This document shows, piece by piece, positions 34,849-43,950 of a DNA stretch of 64,000 nt. A program made the position numbers and the translations under genes. Where the stretch lies: positions 124,001-188,000 of the forward strand of contig JALEKJ010000062.1 in assembly GCA_022771695.1 (NCBI GenBank), given 5' to 3'. Below the pieces are notes generated by a model, which was given only the letters and a program-made list of their open reading frames with translations, was not told the origin of the DNA and searched no databases. This DNA is from Roseburia sp. GTDB taxonomy: Bacteria > Bacillota > Clostridia > Lachnospirales > Lachnospiraceae. How positions within the stretch are numbered: position 1 is the stretch's first letter; each line of letters starts with the position of its first letter.

Positions 34849-36038
34849 TTTGAGATATCCTCGTATATTTCCATCAATTTCTGATAATTATCTTCCGGGC
34901 GAAGTCTCGTCTCATAGAACTCGCGCGCATTTTCTTTTAAAACACCGAGGTCCATCTTGTTGAACTCCCGCACTTTTTCTGCTAAATCTTCTGCGGAATT
35001 ATAGGTAAACTTCACACCAGTCACACCATTTTTCACCATGCCGTCCATGTTACCGACTCTGCCTGCAATGACAGGCACCCCATACGAATATGCTTCCGCG
35101 ATTGTCATGGCAAACGCTTCATAACACTGTGAGGTCATGATAACCGCTTTCGCGTGGTAAAACCTTTCAGACATCTCATCCTTCTGCAGGTATCCTAGGA
35201 ACTTTACGTTCTGCATGTTATGTGCTTTGACATATTCCTGCATCTCCTCCATCATCGGTCCACTGCCCGCTACATAAAGCATCTCGTCCGGCAACTGCTC
35301 AAATGCACGGATTGCTATATCGATTCCTTTTAGCGCCTCCACACGCCCTGCAAAAAGAAAGTATTCTTCCTCCACCTTAGACTCGCTTGGTACAATTCCC
35401 TCCGCAAATGTAAAATTCGGTTTGATATAGACACGTGCAGGGTCAACCGTTCTGCGCCTTGTATCCAGAGAGTCCAGAAGCTTATTCCGGTTAAACTCTG
35501 TCAGGCAGATAAAGTTCACCTTGCGATATGTGCCCAGCATACGATGAATCTTTAAAATCGCTGCGCTGACAATCGTCTGCAATGTACTGTTGCGATAACA
35601 TTTATGACGGATGGCACAGCCCATACCACGCGCTACACATTCCTCACATATCACATTGTCCCGGAAGAAGGAACCTGCCGGACAAAGCATTCTGAAATTG
35701 TGCAGGGTCTGTACAACCGGCACTTTACATTTAAATGCTGCATAAAATACCGACGGACTGACCATCGTAAGCGTGTTATGCACATGCACGATGTCGATTC
35801 CGTTCTCCCGAATCATCCGCTCTACTTCGCGCTTGGTACGGAAGGAGTACACCGCAGTAAACGGCAACAGGAGCTTTCCGAAAATACCGCGCTCCTGCAG
35901 TTCCTTATTTGTCCGATAGTAGGTATAGACCTGATGCCCGTGTTCCTCCAGTAGCCGTTTTTCATTGCGGACAACTACGTCCTCCCCGCCGGGAATCTGA
36001 TAAAAATTGTGTATCTGTAAAATACGGTATTTCTTCAT
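34845..36038 (-). CDS. Family 4 glycosyltransferase
   Basis: This is a GT4 enzyme of 397 residues. Its N terminus ILQIHNFYQIPGGEDVVVRN holds the acceptor loop, followed by IDIVHVHNTL. A Cys-rich insert (LCPAGSFFRDNVICEECVA, then CAIRHKC) in the acceptor domain may bind zinc and is seen in some GT4 members. The donor side has FAGRVEALKGIDIAIRAF, VKFLGYLQKDEMSERFYHA and SQCYEAFAMTIAEAYSYG. Donor unknown. Confidence 0.9.
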   Translation of the reverse strand: MKKYRILQIHNFYQIPGGEDVVVRNEKRLLEEHGHQVYTYYRTNKELQERGIFGKLLLPFTAVYSFRTKREVERMIRENGIDIVHVHNTLTMVSPSVFYAAFKCKVPVVQTLHNFRMLCPAGSFFRDNVICEECVARGMGCAIRHKCYRNSTLQTIVSAAILKIHRMLGTYRKVNFICLTEFNRNKLLDSLDTRRRTVDPARVYIKPNFTFAEGIVPSESKVEEEYFLFAGRVEALKGIDIAIRAFEQLPDEMLYVAGSGPMMEEMQEYVKAHNMQNVKFLGYLQKDEMSERFYHAKAVIMTSQCYEAFAMTIAEAYSYGVPVIAGRVGNMDGMVKNGVTGVKFTYNSAEDLAEKVREFNKMDLGVLKENAREFYETRLRPEDNYQKLMEIYEDISK

Positions 36039-36050
36039 AATAACCTCACA

Positions 36051-37190
36051 CTATTCCTGCACAGTATCTGACTTATCGAGTAATCCCGGATATAGCAAAA
36101 TACCGCACAGCAGAATAAACGGATTCATAAATGCATTCATGATAAACTGCTCCAGCAAGCCATAGAGTGCCATGCCGGCAATCATAACCAGCTCCTTGTA
36201 ACAGCCCCTCTGATACAGCTTAAAAAGCGTCATGCACACAAGCGCAAAAAAGAACACTGCCACAATGACACCACAGTAAAGAAGCACAAACATGTATGTA
36301 TTATCAATCAATCCATGATAACTTGCATAGAAATACTCCTGTACACGCGGAAAAAGTGAAATTCCCTGATCAATATAATAGCCGTTCATAATGTAAATTC
36401 GTCCTGTTACGAAATGATTAATCAGCTTCATCAAAGGATTTCCTGCATTATAAAACAGCATCATAACCAAACTGAACAGAGCACCCACCGGTATGGAAAG
36501 TGCCAGAACAAATTTTATTTTTTTATCCTTCACGCACTTTTCAAAAATAATCAGTGCCCAACAGAAGAAAAATACTGCAATTCCCGTGCGGCAAAACGTA
36601 AATTCGTAAAAAAACAATGCCACCGCAGAGGTTCCTAAAAACCACCACTTATTCAGCTTTTTATAATTATAGTACAGAAGCAATGTCAACGTTAAAAACA
36701 CCGCCAAAAATGCCGTATTCGGCTCTTTCATTCCAAAGTCATAAATCGGCACTTCTACATATCTGGTATCCGGCTTCGTCTTATAGCCAATATCAAAAAA
36801 TCCGGCATAAGACCCCAACACAAGCACTCCCAGGCTAATCACGCGAATATAAACTGCAATCCTAATGAGAGTGTCAAACTTACAATTCTTCATGCCGATA
36901 ATCGTCGCAAACAGTAGCAGCCAGGTGTTCTGCTTCGTGATGATTGCTAACGCCAGACCTACACCGGCAATGATTGCTGCCCAGATTACCTCGCGCAAAG
37001 TATACTTTGTAGTAATAATTTTGAGTGCCAGAAAGCTCATGCCGAAGGCAAAGAAAACTTTGTACACCTGATCGCCATGGTCATAACAAAACGCTTTCAT
37101 CAGGATATTTACCGCAAAGTATCCATAGTAAGCTACGACACCAATTTTTTCCCAATCATTCTCCTTAATAAATGCTCTTACTTTTTCCAT
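36051..37190 (-). CDS. wzy: Wzy-like repeat-unit polymerase / O-antigen ligase family
   Basis: The 379-residue membrane protein has about ten hydrophobic segments and one larger outside loop. Features of the Wzy family include KEPNTAFLAVFLTLTLLL, FEFTF-like YEFTFCRTGIAVFFF with its conserved Arg, and the late block TGRIYIMNGYYIDQGISLF followed by LIDNTYMFVLLYCGVI. It would join lipid-linked repeat units outside the membrane. AAAGAGG precedes the ATG. It lies in the same unit as Wzx and the Wzz-like protein. Confidence 0.8.
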   Translation of the reverse strand: MEKVRAFIKENDWEKIGVVAYYGYFAVNILMKAFCYDHGDQVYKVFFAFGMSFLALKIITTKYTLREVIWAAIIAGVGLALAIITKQNTWLLLFATIIGMKNCKFDTLIRIAVYIRVISLGVLVLGSYAGFFDIGYKTKPDTRYVEVPIYDFGMKEPNTAFLAVFLTLTLLLYYNYKKLNKWWFLGTSAVALFFYEFTFCRTGIAVFFFCWALIIFEKCVKDKKIKFVLALSIPVGALFSLVMMLFYNAGNPLMKLINHFVTGRIYIMNGYYIDQGISLFPRVQEYFYASYHGLIDNTYMFVLLYCGVIVAVFFFALVCMTLFKLYQRGCYKELVMIAGMALYGLLEQFIMNAFMNPFILLCGILLYPGLLDKSDTVQE

Positions 37191-37212
37191 ATGACCTCTT
37201 TATCAAACACTT

Positions 37213-37992
37213 CTACTCGATTCTGCAATATATCGCGTATACATCTTCCACTACAGTCGCCTTCTGATACCCATATTTTGTCAAATCCTCCGGAATCTGA
37301 TGGAAGGAAGTATTAAAGACAATATATCTGCAGTTCTTCTCAAGTGCAATACGGGTAACCAGTTCAATATCCGGTTCCTCCTTACTCATCTCTGCAAACA
37401 CTTTCGCCTCGTCCTCTCCGATATCAGAAATGAATCCTCCGGAGTTTCTACCGTATAACAGGCATGCAGCGGAGGAATACTGTCTGATACTGCATAGCAG
37501 TTCGTTCGGGACAATAATCGTCTCTTTCCAATCCATAAGATGCCCCTCAACATAATCCGATATTTCAATCGCCGCCTGCGGAAGCTCATATTCATTCTGT
37601 TTTTCCTGATATGTTGTCTGTGAGAAAATAGGCTCCCCTGCCAAAATTATGCAGAAGCATGCCAGGATAATCGCACCTACACGCAGGACATTTTTCTGAA
37701 TTCTATCGACAAGCCGCGTCAACGCATACGCGATTACAAAAGATATCGGGAGCATCCACAAAAGTCTCCAATACACGCCTCCCAAAAATCTCATCCCGAC
37801 GTATTTATAAAATAAAGGATTGAAGAAAAAAATCAGAACCAACACGGATGGCCAAAACAGTCTCTTTCGCTCCTGTTTTCCCAGAAAAAAGCAAACTGCA
37901 AGTGCTGCCAGAAACAACAGCAGGTGCAGTGCACCGCCCCTTCCTCCGACAAATTCCAAAAATTCTTTCCAAACACCAGCTACATACTGCAT
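37213..37992 (-). CDS. Short partner of a split GT-C-like pair (copy C)
   Basis: The 259-residue protein has about four membrane segments and a soluble tail from about residue 125. The skeleton shared with the proteins at 22692 and 24486 is FNPLFYKYVGMRFLGG, VYWRLLWMLPISFVIAYAL, LVDRIQKN, IVPNELLCSIRQYSSAACL and the end VYAIYCRIE. Its long partner is the next gene upstream (38019), 26 bases away. AGAGGAAA precedes the ATG. Confidence 0.77.
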   Translation of the reverse strand: MQYVAGVWKEFLEFVGGRGGALHLLLFLAALAVCFFLGKQERKRLFWPSVLVLIFFFNPLFYKYVGMRFLGGVYWRLLWMLPISFVIAYALTRLVDRIQKNVLRVGAIILACFCIILAGEPIFSQTTYQEKQNEYELPQAAIEISDYVEGHLMDWKETIIVPNELLCSIRQYSSAACLLYGRNSGGFISDIGEDEAKVFAEMSKEEPDIELVTRIALEKNCRYIVFNTSFHQIPEDLTKYGYQKATVVEDVYAIYCRIE

Positions 37993-38018
37993 AGATTTCC
38001 TCTCTTACTAAAATTCAA

Positions 38019-39101
38019 TTACATCAAATAGTAGCCAAAAAATATAGCACATGGAACCGCCGCCATCCAGATAGCAAATGTTTTTCTCCATGCTCTATGG
38101 TAGCCAAAATCCAACGCTCCATACAAAAACAGCATAATCGGTGCTGTTACAATACCGATACCGGAAAGCAGGCACGCGCCCGTGCTCGCTACATAAAGCA
38201 GCGCAATCCAACTGCGATGATATTCCTTCTGCATAATCCTGTAAAACAGATAAAACATCAAAGGCAGCATAAAGCTTGCACAAACTGCCTTTCCCTGCCA
38301 AATACGCAACAACAACATGGATGCGAGCGTATGGGTCGAGGTATATCCCGCCAAATGGATAACTGATAAAAATATCAGGAATAGAAATGTCTTTTCCCAA
38401 TCATCTCCAAATAGCTCTTTTCCAATCAGCACATATACGCCATAGCATAACAGTGTCAAAAAGAACGGCAGATACGTGTGCGAAAGAACTGCCGGCTCAA
38501 TACCGCTAAGCCTTGCGTTCATTGCCAAAAACATTGCCCACGGAGAGGTGAGATCCTTACGAACCTCCCCAGTATCCCAATACAGGTAATCGGCTTCAAT
38601 CGGGCTTTCCATGTACATCGTATCATGAACAACCGCAGACACCTGCTCTGCAATAAAGCGTGCGTCATCATCGTCCGAATGTTCATAGCGCGCCGGAATA
38701 TATGCCTGTATGAAAATCAATACCCCTGCAAGCAATGCAAACGCAATGGTCCATCCGCTACGCATTTCTTCTCTCTGTTTCCTTTTTCCTTCTGCCGGCG
38801 CAGAAAACTTCTTTGTCCAAAATTCTTTCTCACAAATCAGCATGCCAAAAGCAAGCACGGCCAAAACCTGAAGTACAAACTTCCAGATACTAAGCGCCGC
38901 CGTCAGTGTCCTGCCCAGTGCTACAAGCGGCACCAGAACCAGTTGTGAGACCGCAAGCATCGTCACAAACCCAAGTACCCATGCATGAAGCACCCGGTTC
39001 GCCCGACCTTCTAATTTAAGTAATCGTACCCAAATTGTTCCAATCCACATCGGAACTGCAACAAACATCAGGCTCAAGAAGATTACATCTTTACAATTCA
39101 T
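38019..39101 (-). CDS. Long membrane partner of a split GT-C-like pair (copy C)
   Basis: This polytopic protein of about 360 residues has nine or so hydrophobic segments. The outside loop has the acidic run YEHSDDDDARFIAEQVSAV and then MYMESPIEADYLYWDTG, corresponding to the loops of copies A and B. The frame is open to 39125, but the ATG at 39101 has GGAG nine bases upstream, giving an 11-base overlap with the Wzz-like gene. An ATG at 39116 is also possible. It ends in a hydrophobic segment without a soluble domain. Confidence 0.73.
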   Translation of the reverse strand: MNCKDVIFLSLMFVAVPMWIGTIWVRLLKLEGRANRVLHAWVLGFVTMLAVSQLVLVPLVALGRTLTAALSIWKFVLQVLAVLAFGMLICEKEFWTKKFSAPAEGKRKQREEMRSGWTIAFALLAGVLIFIQAYIPARYEHSDDDDARFIAEQVSAVVHDTMYMESPIEADYLYWDTGEVRKDLTSPWAMFLAMNARLSGIEPAVLSHTYLPFFLTLLCYGVYVLIGKELFGDDWEKTFLFLIFLSVIHLAGYTSTHTLASMLLLRIWQGKAVCASFMLPLMFYLFYRIMQKEYHRSWIALLYVASTGACLLSGIGIVTAPIMLFLYGALDFGYHRAWRKTFAIWMAAVPCAIFFGYYLM

Positions 39102-40383
39102 AAACCAGAACTCCATTAACCTCAATCTCGTTTACATCAAGAATATTCTTTGCACGGTACAGTTCTTCATTCTTTGCGTTCTTTCTTCCGCAAGCCACAA
39201 AAGTCTTGTTGCAGAATTTCGATGCCGTATATGCTTCTGCAGATTTAGATACGTCCGTACTATTGACGATGATACAGTCATATTTCTTTTCCATGTCAGC
39301 AATAAACGTCGCAAAGCGTCTGTTTCCAACGATATCCATACTGCTTTCTTCCGTACGGTTTCTGCATACAGAATCCAGATAGTCATTCATTGCAAGCGGT
39401 TTGATTTCCTCGCTCTCACCAAGCACATACTTGCTGATGGAATTTTCCTCAGCCTCAGCGCTTTCATTCACAGTCAGGTCAACGTAAAGCGTCTTTTTCT
39501 GTTCATTGGCATAGCTCATCGCAAGTTTTAGCGCGACATCCTTCTTCGGACATTGTAAACTGATGCAGTTAATCTTGTTGCAAGCAGTTCCACTCTCAGC
39601 CAGGTAAAGCGCTACCTTTTTAAAACCATTCTCATTGTCCTCACCGTCTTTTAACACGTCGATGACATTGCTGTCTAAGCACTGTCTCACTTCTTCTGCA
39701 TTCTTCGGTCTCTTGCAAAGAAGCATCCAGCAGGTAAATAACACAACCTCAACAATGATTCCGAGCAATGCACCTGCAGTAATTCCCTTTAGCACACCCT
39801 GTCTGAACTCTTCCTTTGTAATAGAAAAGCTTTCAATCTTAATCACTTCCTGCGTCACATACGGATCATCCAGTACGCTGACGCAGTCCTCGCCAAGAAC
39901 TTCATCACAAACCTTAATCGTGGCATCAATTACTCCCTCTGCAAACTTTGTTGCAATTGACTCATCCGGAATTGCAGCATTACCGGTGTTCGCAGGAAAA
40001 GTAACATACAGTGTTACCACGCCTGATGCATCTGTCTGCTGCATTTCAAATAGCTGCGTATAATCGTCCATCGTAATATCAATACCGGCATCCTTGCAGA
40101 AAACCTCATAAGCGCGGTTGCTCTTTGCAATTTTCGATACATTGCCCGCACGCTCTACCACACTGGCATCACTGTAATTGCGCACAAACAGGCTGGCAAC
40201 CACCTGCTGTTTATCCTGATATACGGTATTTTCCACATACTGACGAGTTGACATATACTTATAGCCGCCAAGTACTGCTGCGCAAAGCACTGCCATAATC
40301 AATGCCAACCACCATTTCCGCAAATTATACCGGATAATCTCCGCAGCACTATATTCCTTGTCAATTCTGTATTCCTTACTCAT
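39091..40383 (-). CDS. Wzz-type chain-length protein with degenerate tyrosine-kinase-like domain
   Basis: The 430-residue protein begins as a Wzz/CapA protein: membrane segments near 25-45 and 205-228 flank an outside domain. From about residue 265 it continues into a BY-kinase/ParA-like fold, visible as INCISLQCPKKDVALKLAM, KKTLYVDLTVN (position of the A' motif) and YDCIIVNSTDVSKSAEAY (position of Walker B). The P-loop glycines, Lys and Ser/Thr (GxGKS/T) are missing and no Tyr-rich tail is seen, so kinase activity is unlikely. It probably controls chain length of the Wzy product by structure or by binding partners. Confidence 0.82.
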   Translation of the reverse strand: MSKEYRIDKEYSAAEIIRYNLRKWWLALIMAVLCAAVLGGYKYMSTRQYVENTVYQDKQQVVASLFVRNYSDASVVERAGNVSKIAKSNRAYEVFCKDAGIDITMDDYTQLFEMQQTDASGVVTLYVTFPANTGNAAIPDESIATKFAEGVIDATIKVCDEVLGEDCVSVLDDPYVTQEVIKIESFSITKEEFRQGVLKGITAGALLGIIVEVVLFTCWMLLCKRPKNAEEVRQCLDSNVIDVLKDGEDNENGFKKVALYLAESGTACNKINCISLQCPKKDVALKLAMSYANEQKKTLYVDLTVNESAEAEENSISKYVLGESEEIKPLAMNDYLDSVCRNRTEESSMDIVGNRRFATFIADMEKKYDCIIVNSTDVSKSAEAYTASKFCNKTFVACGRKNAKNEELYRAKNILDVNEIEVNGVLVYEL

Positions 40384-40398
40384 GTCACTTCTCCTTCC

Positions 40399-41820
40399 TT
40401 ATTCTCCGCCTTTTTCAAATACAACTCTGATTGTCTTAAGTATAATCTTAATATCCAATCCGATGCTCCAGTTGTCAATATACTGTACATCCAACTTTAC
40501 GACATCCTCAAAGTCTTTGATATTGTTTCGTCCGCTTACCTGCCAAAGTCCTGTAATACCGGGCTTCGCACTAAGCCTTCTCTTCTGATGTGCCTCGTAT
40601 TGCCGGAACTCATCCACTGTCGGCGGTCTGGTTCCCACAAGGCTCATATCACCTTTTAATACATTGAAGAACTGTGGCAGCTCATCGATGCTCGTTTTGC
40701 GAATAAATTTCCCCACCTTGGTGATACGCGGGTCATCCTTCATCTTGAACATCAAGCCCTTCATCTCATTCTGGCTCTCCAGTTCTTTCTTGCGTTCCTC
40801 CGCATCCTGATACATAGAACGGAATTTATATATCTTAAAGAACCGTCCGTTTTTTCCTACACGCTTCTGTGCAAAAAACAGCGGTCCGGGTGATTCGATT
40901 AAAAGCGGCGGTGCTAAAAATATGGTTACCACTGCCGTGATTGCAAGCCCGACAATCGCACCTGCAATATCCATCAGACGCTTTACGAAAAGCATCTTCC
41001 AATCATATTGCTGATTGGTAAAGGTCACCACCGGAATATTTCCCATCATGTTAAAGCTTTTATAGTAATCGTCAAATTGATTCAGCATCTCAATACTGAC
41101 ATGCACGGTTGCTCCCATATCCTCAAACGTATTTACTACCTTTGCAAGAGAGGCTCCTGTATCGTATGGTACATTGATGAATACCTCGTCTACAATCTGT
41201 TCCTTCGCATATCGATACATGTTATCATATGTCGCAACAACCGGAATACCCTTGTACCATTTTCCAACCTGATTGTCATCAATGATTGCGATACTCGACA
41301 AACGGTGTGCCCAATCTCTGGAGTTGTCCGCTTCTGCAATAATATCTGCGACACGGTCCGAAGTCGTCACCAAAAAAACTTGATTCGTCGCACGCTTATT
41401 GCGATAGATTTTCAGCAGATAATACTTGATTGCCGCGTGCATCAGGAAAAACAGCACCATGTTGATTCCTGCGATACAGAAATACACGCCTCGGGATGCA
41501 TCCGCATTATTATGCAACAGGAAAATCGTAAGCGCTGTCACGAAAATAAGTACGACACTCGCCTTGACTGCAGCCCATAAGTCCCGATAGAGATTTCTTC
41601 GGATAAAGTTCTTCTCAATATCCGAAAACACCATTACCAGCATATATACCACCAGTACAATGCCAAAGCTGTCGAAAAGCTCCAGTTTCATATTCTCTAT
41701 GGATACGTTACGGTAACCTACCAGCCAGAGATAACCTCCGCCAAAATAGCTTATGATAAAACATATCATGTCTGCTAACAATAGCACTAAATCTTGAATC
41801 TTTTGTCTTGATTGATACAT
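40399..41820 (-). CDS. Polyprenyl-phosphate sugar-1-phosphate transferase (second of two)
   Basis: The 473-residue WbaP/ExoY-type enzyme has four or five N-terminal membrane segments, a CoA-binding-like middle domain (VFLVTTSDRVADIIAEAD) and the sugar transferase domain RLMDIAGAIVGLAITAV, YKFRSMYQDAEERKKELES, TSIDELPQFFNVLKGDM and GTRPPTVDEF. It starts glycan assembly on undecaprenyl phosphate. ATG at 41820 is chosen over an upstream TTG because GAGAGGA lies eight bases before it. The TRPPT motif suggests the galactose/glucose-type branch, but this is a weak inference. Confidence 0.93.
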   Translation of the reverse strand: MYQSRQKIQDLVLLLADMICFIISYFGGGYLWLVGYRNVSIENMKLELFDSFGIVLVVYMLVMVFSDIEKNFIRRNLYRDLWAAVKASVVLIFVTALTIFLLHNNADASRGVYFCIAGINMVLFFLMHAAIKYYLLKIYRNKRATNQVFLVTTSDRVADIIAEADNSRDWAHRLSSIAIIDDNQVGKWYKGIPVVATYDNMYRYAKEQIVDEVFINVPYDTGASLAKVVNTFEDMGATVHVSIEMLNQFDDYYKSFNMMGNIPVVTFTNQQYDWKMLFVKRLMDIAGAIVGLAITAVVTIFLAPPLLIESPGPLFFAQKRVGKNGRFFKIYKFRSMYQDAEERKKELESQNEMKGLMFKMKDDPRITKVGKFIRKTSIDELPQFFNVLKGDMSLVGTRPPTVDEFRQYEAHQKRRLSAKPGITGLWQVSGRNNIKDFEDVVKLDVQYIDNWSIGLDIKIILKTIRVVFEKGGE

Positions 41821-41856
41821 ATCCAATCCTCTCTCAACCTGTACTTAACGTCCGCA

Positions 41857-43074
41857 TCATTGACGCTTTCTGCTCTGATAAGCACATTCTTTCTTGCCCA
41901 GCGAAAAGTGAATCTTCCATTCCGCTTCCGGCGGTGCAATCCACACACAGTCGAATCCCCATAACGGATCTGTCACTTGCCGGATACGAAGCACATCCAC
42001 CACATCCCTTCGCTCCCTTCGGGAAATCTCCGCCGCTATCGGCTTTCCCGCCTGATTTGTCACCTGTATGTCTACCGGAAGGTGTCTGCCATCCCAAGTT
42101 GTCGCGAACGCCCACCCGGAACAGATATGACTTCCATCCTGATATTCCGCTCGATCAATCTGATAGCGAATCTTGCGCACGCGAAGCCATTCCGCTTCCG
42201 GGATTCTCACATCTCCGGAAGCTTTTTCTTCGTCGGAGCCTCTTAGCAATTCTTCCAGAGTGACAATCCGCGTTCCTAACGCACGCTGCATATTGCGCAC
42301 CGGAAGCGCTCCGGTTCCCATATACTTCTGAAAATGTTCCTCCATGCGCTGATACAGCATAGTTTCTTCGTCTGTAATACCCGCCATCGCAAGCAGGCGT
42401 TTTAGGGACCAGTCCGTATGGTAAAGAACCTGGTAATACGCAAAATATAGTCCCCTGTATATCAAAAATCCCTTCGGTATCGGGAAGTCAAATGTCCACT
42501 CATAATCAATTACCTGCCACTTGGCATCCGCTGTGTCGGTTTCCTCCTCCTGTGTGAAGAGGTTTGATAAAATCATATCTATATCACTAATCTGCGCAGA
42601 GACTTTTGCATACTTTCCCGCTTTTGCAAAAATCTCCCCCGCCTCTTTCGTCAATGGACCGAACACCATTTCAAATTCATCTGTGACGACAAAAGGAAGT
42701 TCTCCTCCATTCTCGCTTATCCTCCGAATATATTCGCTAAGAATATGCTCTATCCGTCTGTCATCCTTTGCCTCCACTGCCCGTTTTAGTTCATCCTGCA
42801 AGGACTCTCCTGCAAGGAACGGGAATGTCACATATGTCGGCTCCGGTTGCTCTGCCTCCGGCGCACACGGGCAAAACGATATTGCGCTGTCCTTATATGC
42901 TTCATTCAACCTCTGGCAGAACGTGACAATCTGCGCGATATGTGTACGTGCTTCCGGGGTCAGCGCGTGCTTATATACTTTTTTCTCACCGGCATCGTCC
43001 ATGACGATATCCGTGCGGATACAAAATCTTTTTGCCCGCTCATTGGAATACTTCGAATATACCGTCCGCTCCAA
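41857..43074 (-). CDS. Kinase-like protein with C-terminal beta domain in exporter operon
   Basis: The 405-residue protein has no certain family name, but the first 270 residues carry protein/aminoglycoside-kinase-like landmarks in order: a candidate ATP Lys at 35 (KKVYKHAL), a hinge-like FPFLAGESLQDEL near 85, Asp166 and Asn171 spaced as in the catalytic loop (DIDMILSN), and Asp190 in VIDYEW where kinases have DFG. Residues about 300-400 form a separate beta-rich domain (SGWAFATTWDGRHLPVDI, RRERRDVVDVL) of a type I associate with Clostridia glycosyltransferases. The start is TTG with AGGAGGGG upstream. It follows the Wzt and methyltransferase genes. Sugar phosphorylation at a chain end is inferred. 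Confidence 0.65.
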   Translation of the reverse strand: MERTVYSKYSNERAKRFCIRTDIVMDDAGEKKVYKHALTPEARTHIAQIVTFCQRLNEAYKDSAISFCPCAPEAEQPEPTYVTFPFLAGESLQDELKRAVEAKDDRRIEHILSEYIRRISENGGELPFVVTDEFEMVFGPLTKEAGEIFAKAGKYAKVSAQISDIDMILSNLFTQEEETDTADAKWQVIDYEWTFDFPIPKGFLIYRGLYFAYYQVLYHTDWSLKRLLAMAGITDEETMLYQRMEEHFQKYMGTGALPVRNMQRALGTRIVTLEELLRGSDEEKASGDVRIPEAEWLRVRKIRYQIDRAEYQDGSHICSGWAFATTWDGRHLPVDIQVTNQAGKPIAAEISRRERRDVVDVLRIRQVTDPLWGFDCVWIAPPEAEWKIHFSLGKKECAYQSRKRQ

Positions 43075-43106
43075 CTCCTATCCCCTCCTGTCAGAATATT
43101 CCGTTA

Positions 43107-43946
43107 TCACACATACGCCTCTATCAGATAGGAATTGGAGAACGTCTCAAAGACCCCTTCCTTAAGAAACGTATCGTATACTTTTCTCTCATCAAAAAAT
43201 TGTAATCTGTCTCCCTCAAAGTTTCTGCGGTTATCCATAAGTTCTCCCTCCCTCGGAAGCCACTCATCCGAATAAATGCAGTTCGGGAACTTGTAATCCG
43301 GATACGGGTAGTAGAACTTACACTCGGCAAATCCTGCCTCTTTCAGGCATTTCGTATACTCACCCTTGGTATAGCATCTTGGTGATACCACTATATCCTG
43401 TTCATTCTCATATCCTTCTACGCCGGAAAAATAGGTACCTCGGTATTCTTCCCTACAGCCGGCAAAAAATTTTAATCCCAGTCGGTTTGCATCGGCAACG
43501 ATAAGTCTACCATTCGGCTTTAGCTGCTGACGCAGTCTTACAAGTTCTTCCTTAAAGCGGTAAAATGAGCCTACAATTAAAATCACATCATATTTTTCCA
43601 AACAGGATGCCGTAAGGAAATCGGGCTCCGAAAGAATTGTAAGAGTTCCTTCTGTCGTCTCATTGCGTGCCTTGATAATGCCGGCACGCTGCGCATCTTC
43701 TGCCACGCAGGTGACCGCTCCAGCCTTCTCTAACAGTTTACCCGTCAATGCACCGCACTCAGGATTGCGCTCTAGCACACACATATCCTTGTTCATCGGA
43801 ATCCAGTCAATCAGATTCTGCCTGATTCCCGACAGATGGTACAGATACGGATAAGAGGATTTTTCGGATATGATATTCTCATACCCCTCATCGCCATGTT
43901 GTCTTATGATATCATACAGTTCTGTCAAAAACTGTGCATCCTCCAT
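43107..43946 (-). CDS. SAM-dependent methyltransferase
   Basis: The 279-residue class I methyltransferase has motif I at residues 57-70 (CVLERNPECGALTGKL), which keeps the Glu and the CGALTG loop but lacks the first glycines of ExGxGxG. Other motifs are VTCVAEDAQRA, YDVILIVGSFYRFKEEL and LKPNGRLIVADANRLGLKF. A C-terminal block (EWLPREGELMDNRRNFEGD) is not part of the core. GGAGGAG precedes the ATG. It lies four bases from wzt. The likely target is a sugar or sugar phosphate in the glycan, though a small-molecule target is possible. Confidence 0.85.
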   Translation of the reverse strand: MEDAQFLTELYDIIRQHGDEGYENIISEKSSYPYLYHLSGIRQNLIDWIPMNKDMCVLERNPECGALTGKLLEKAGAVTCVAEDAQRAGIIKARNETTEGTLTILSEPDFLTASCLEKYDVILIVGSFYRFKEELVRLRQQLKPNGRLIVADANRLGLKFFAGCREEYRGTYFSGVEGYENEQDIVVSPRCYTKGEYTKCLKEAGFAECKFYYPYPDYKFPNCIYSDEWLPREGELMDNRRNFEGDRLQFFDERKVYDTFLKEGVFETFSNSYLIEAYV

Positions 43947-43950
43947 ATTG

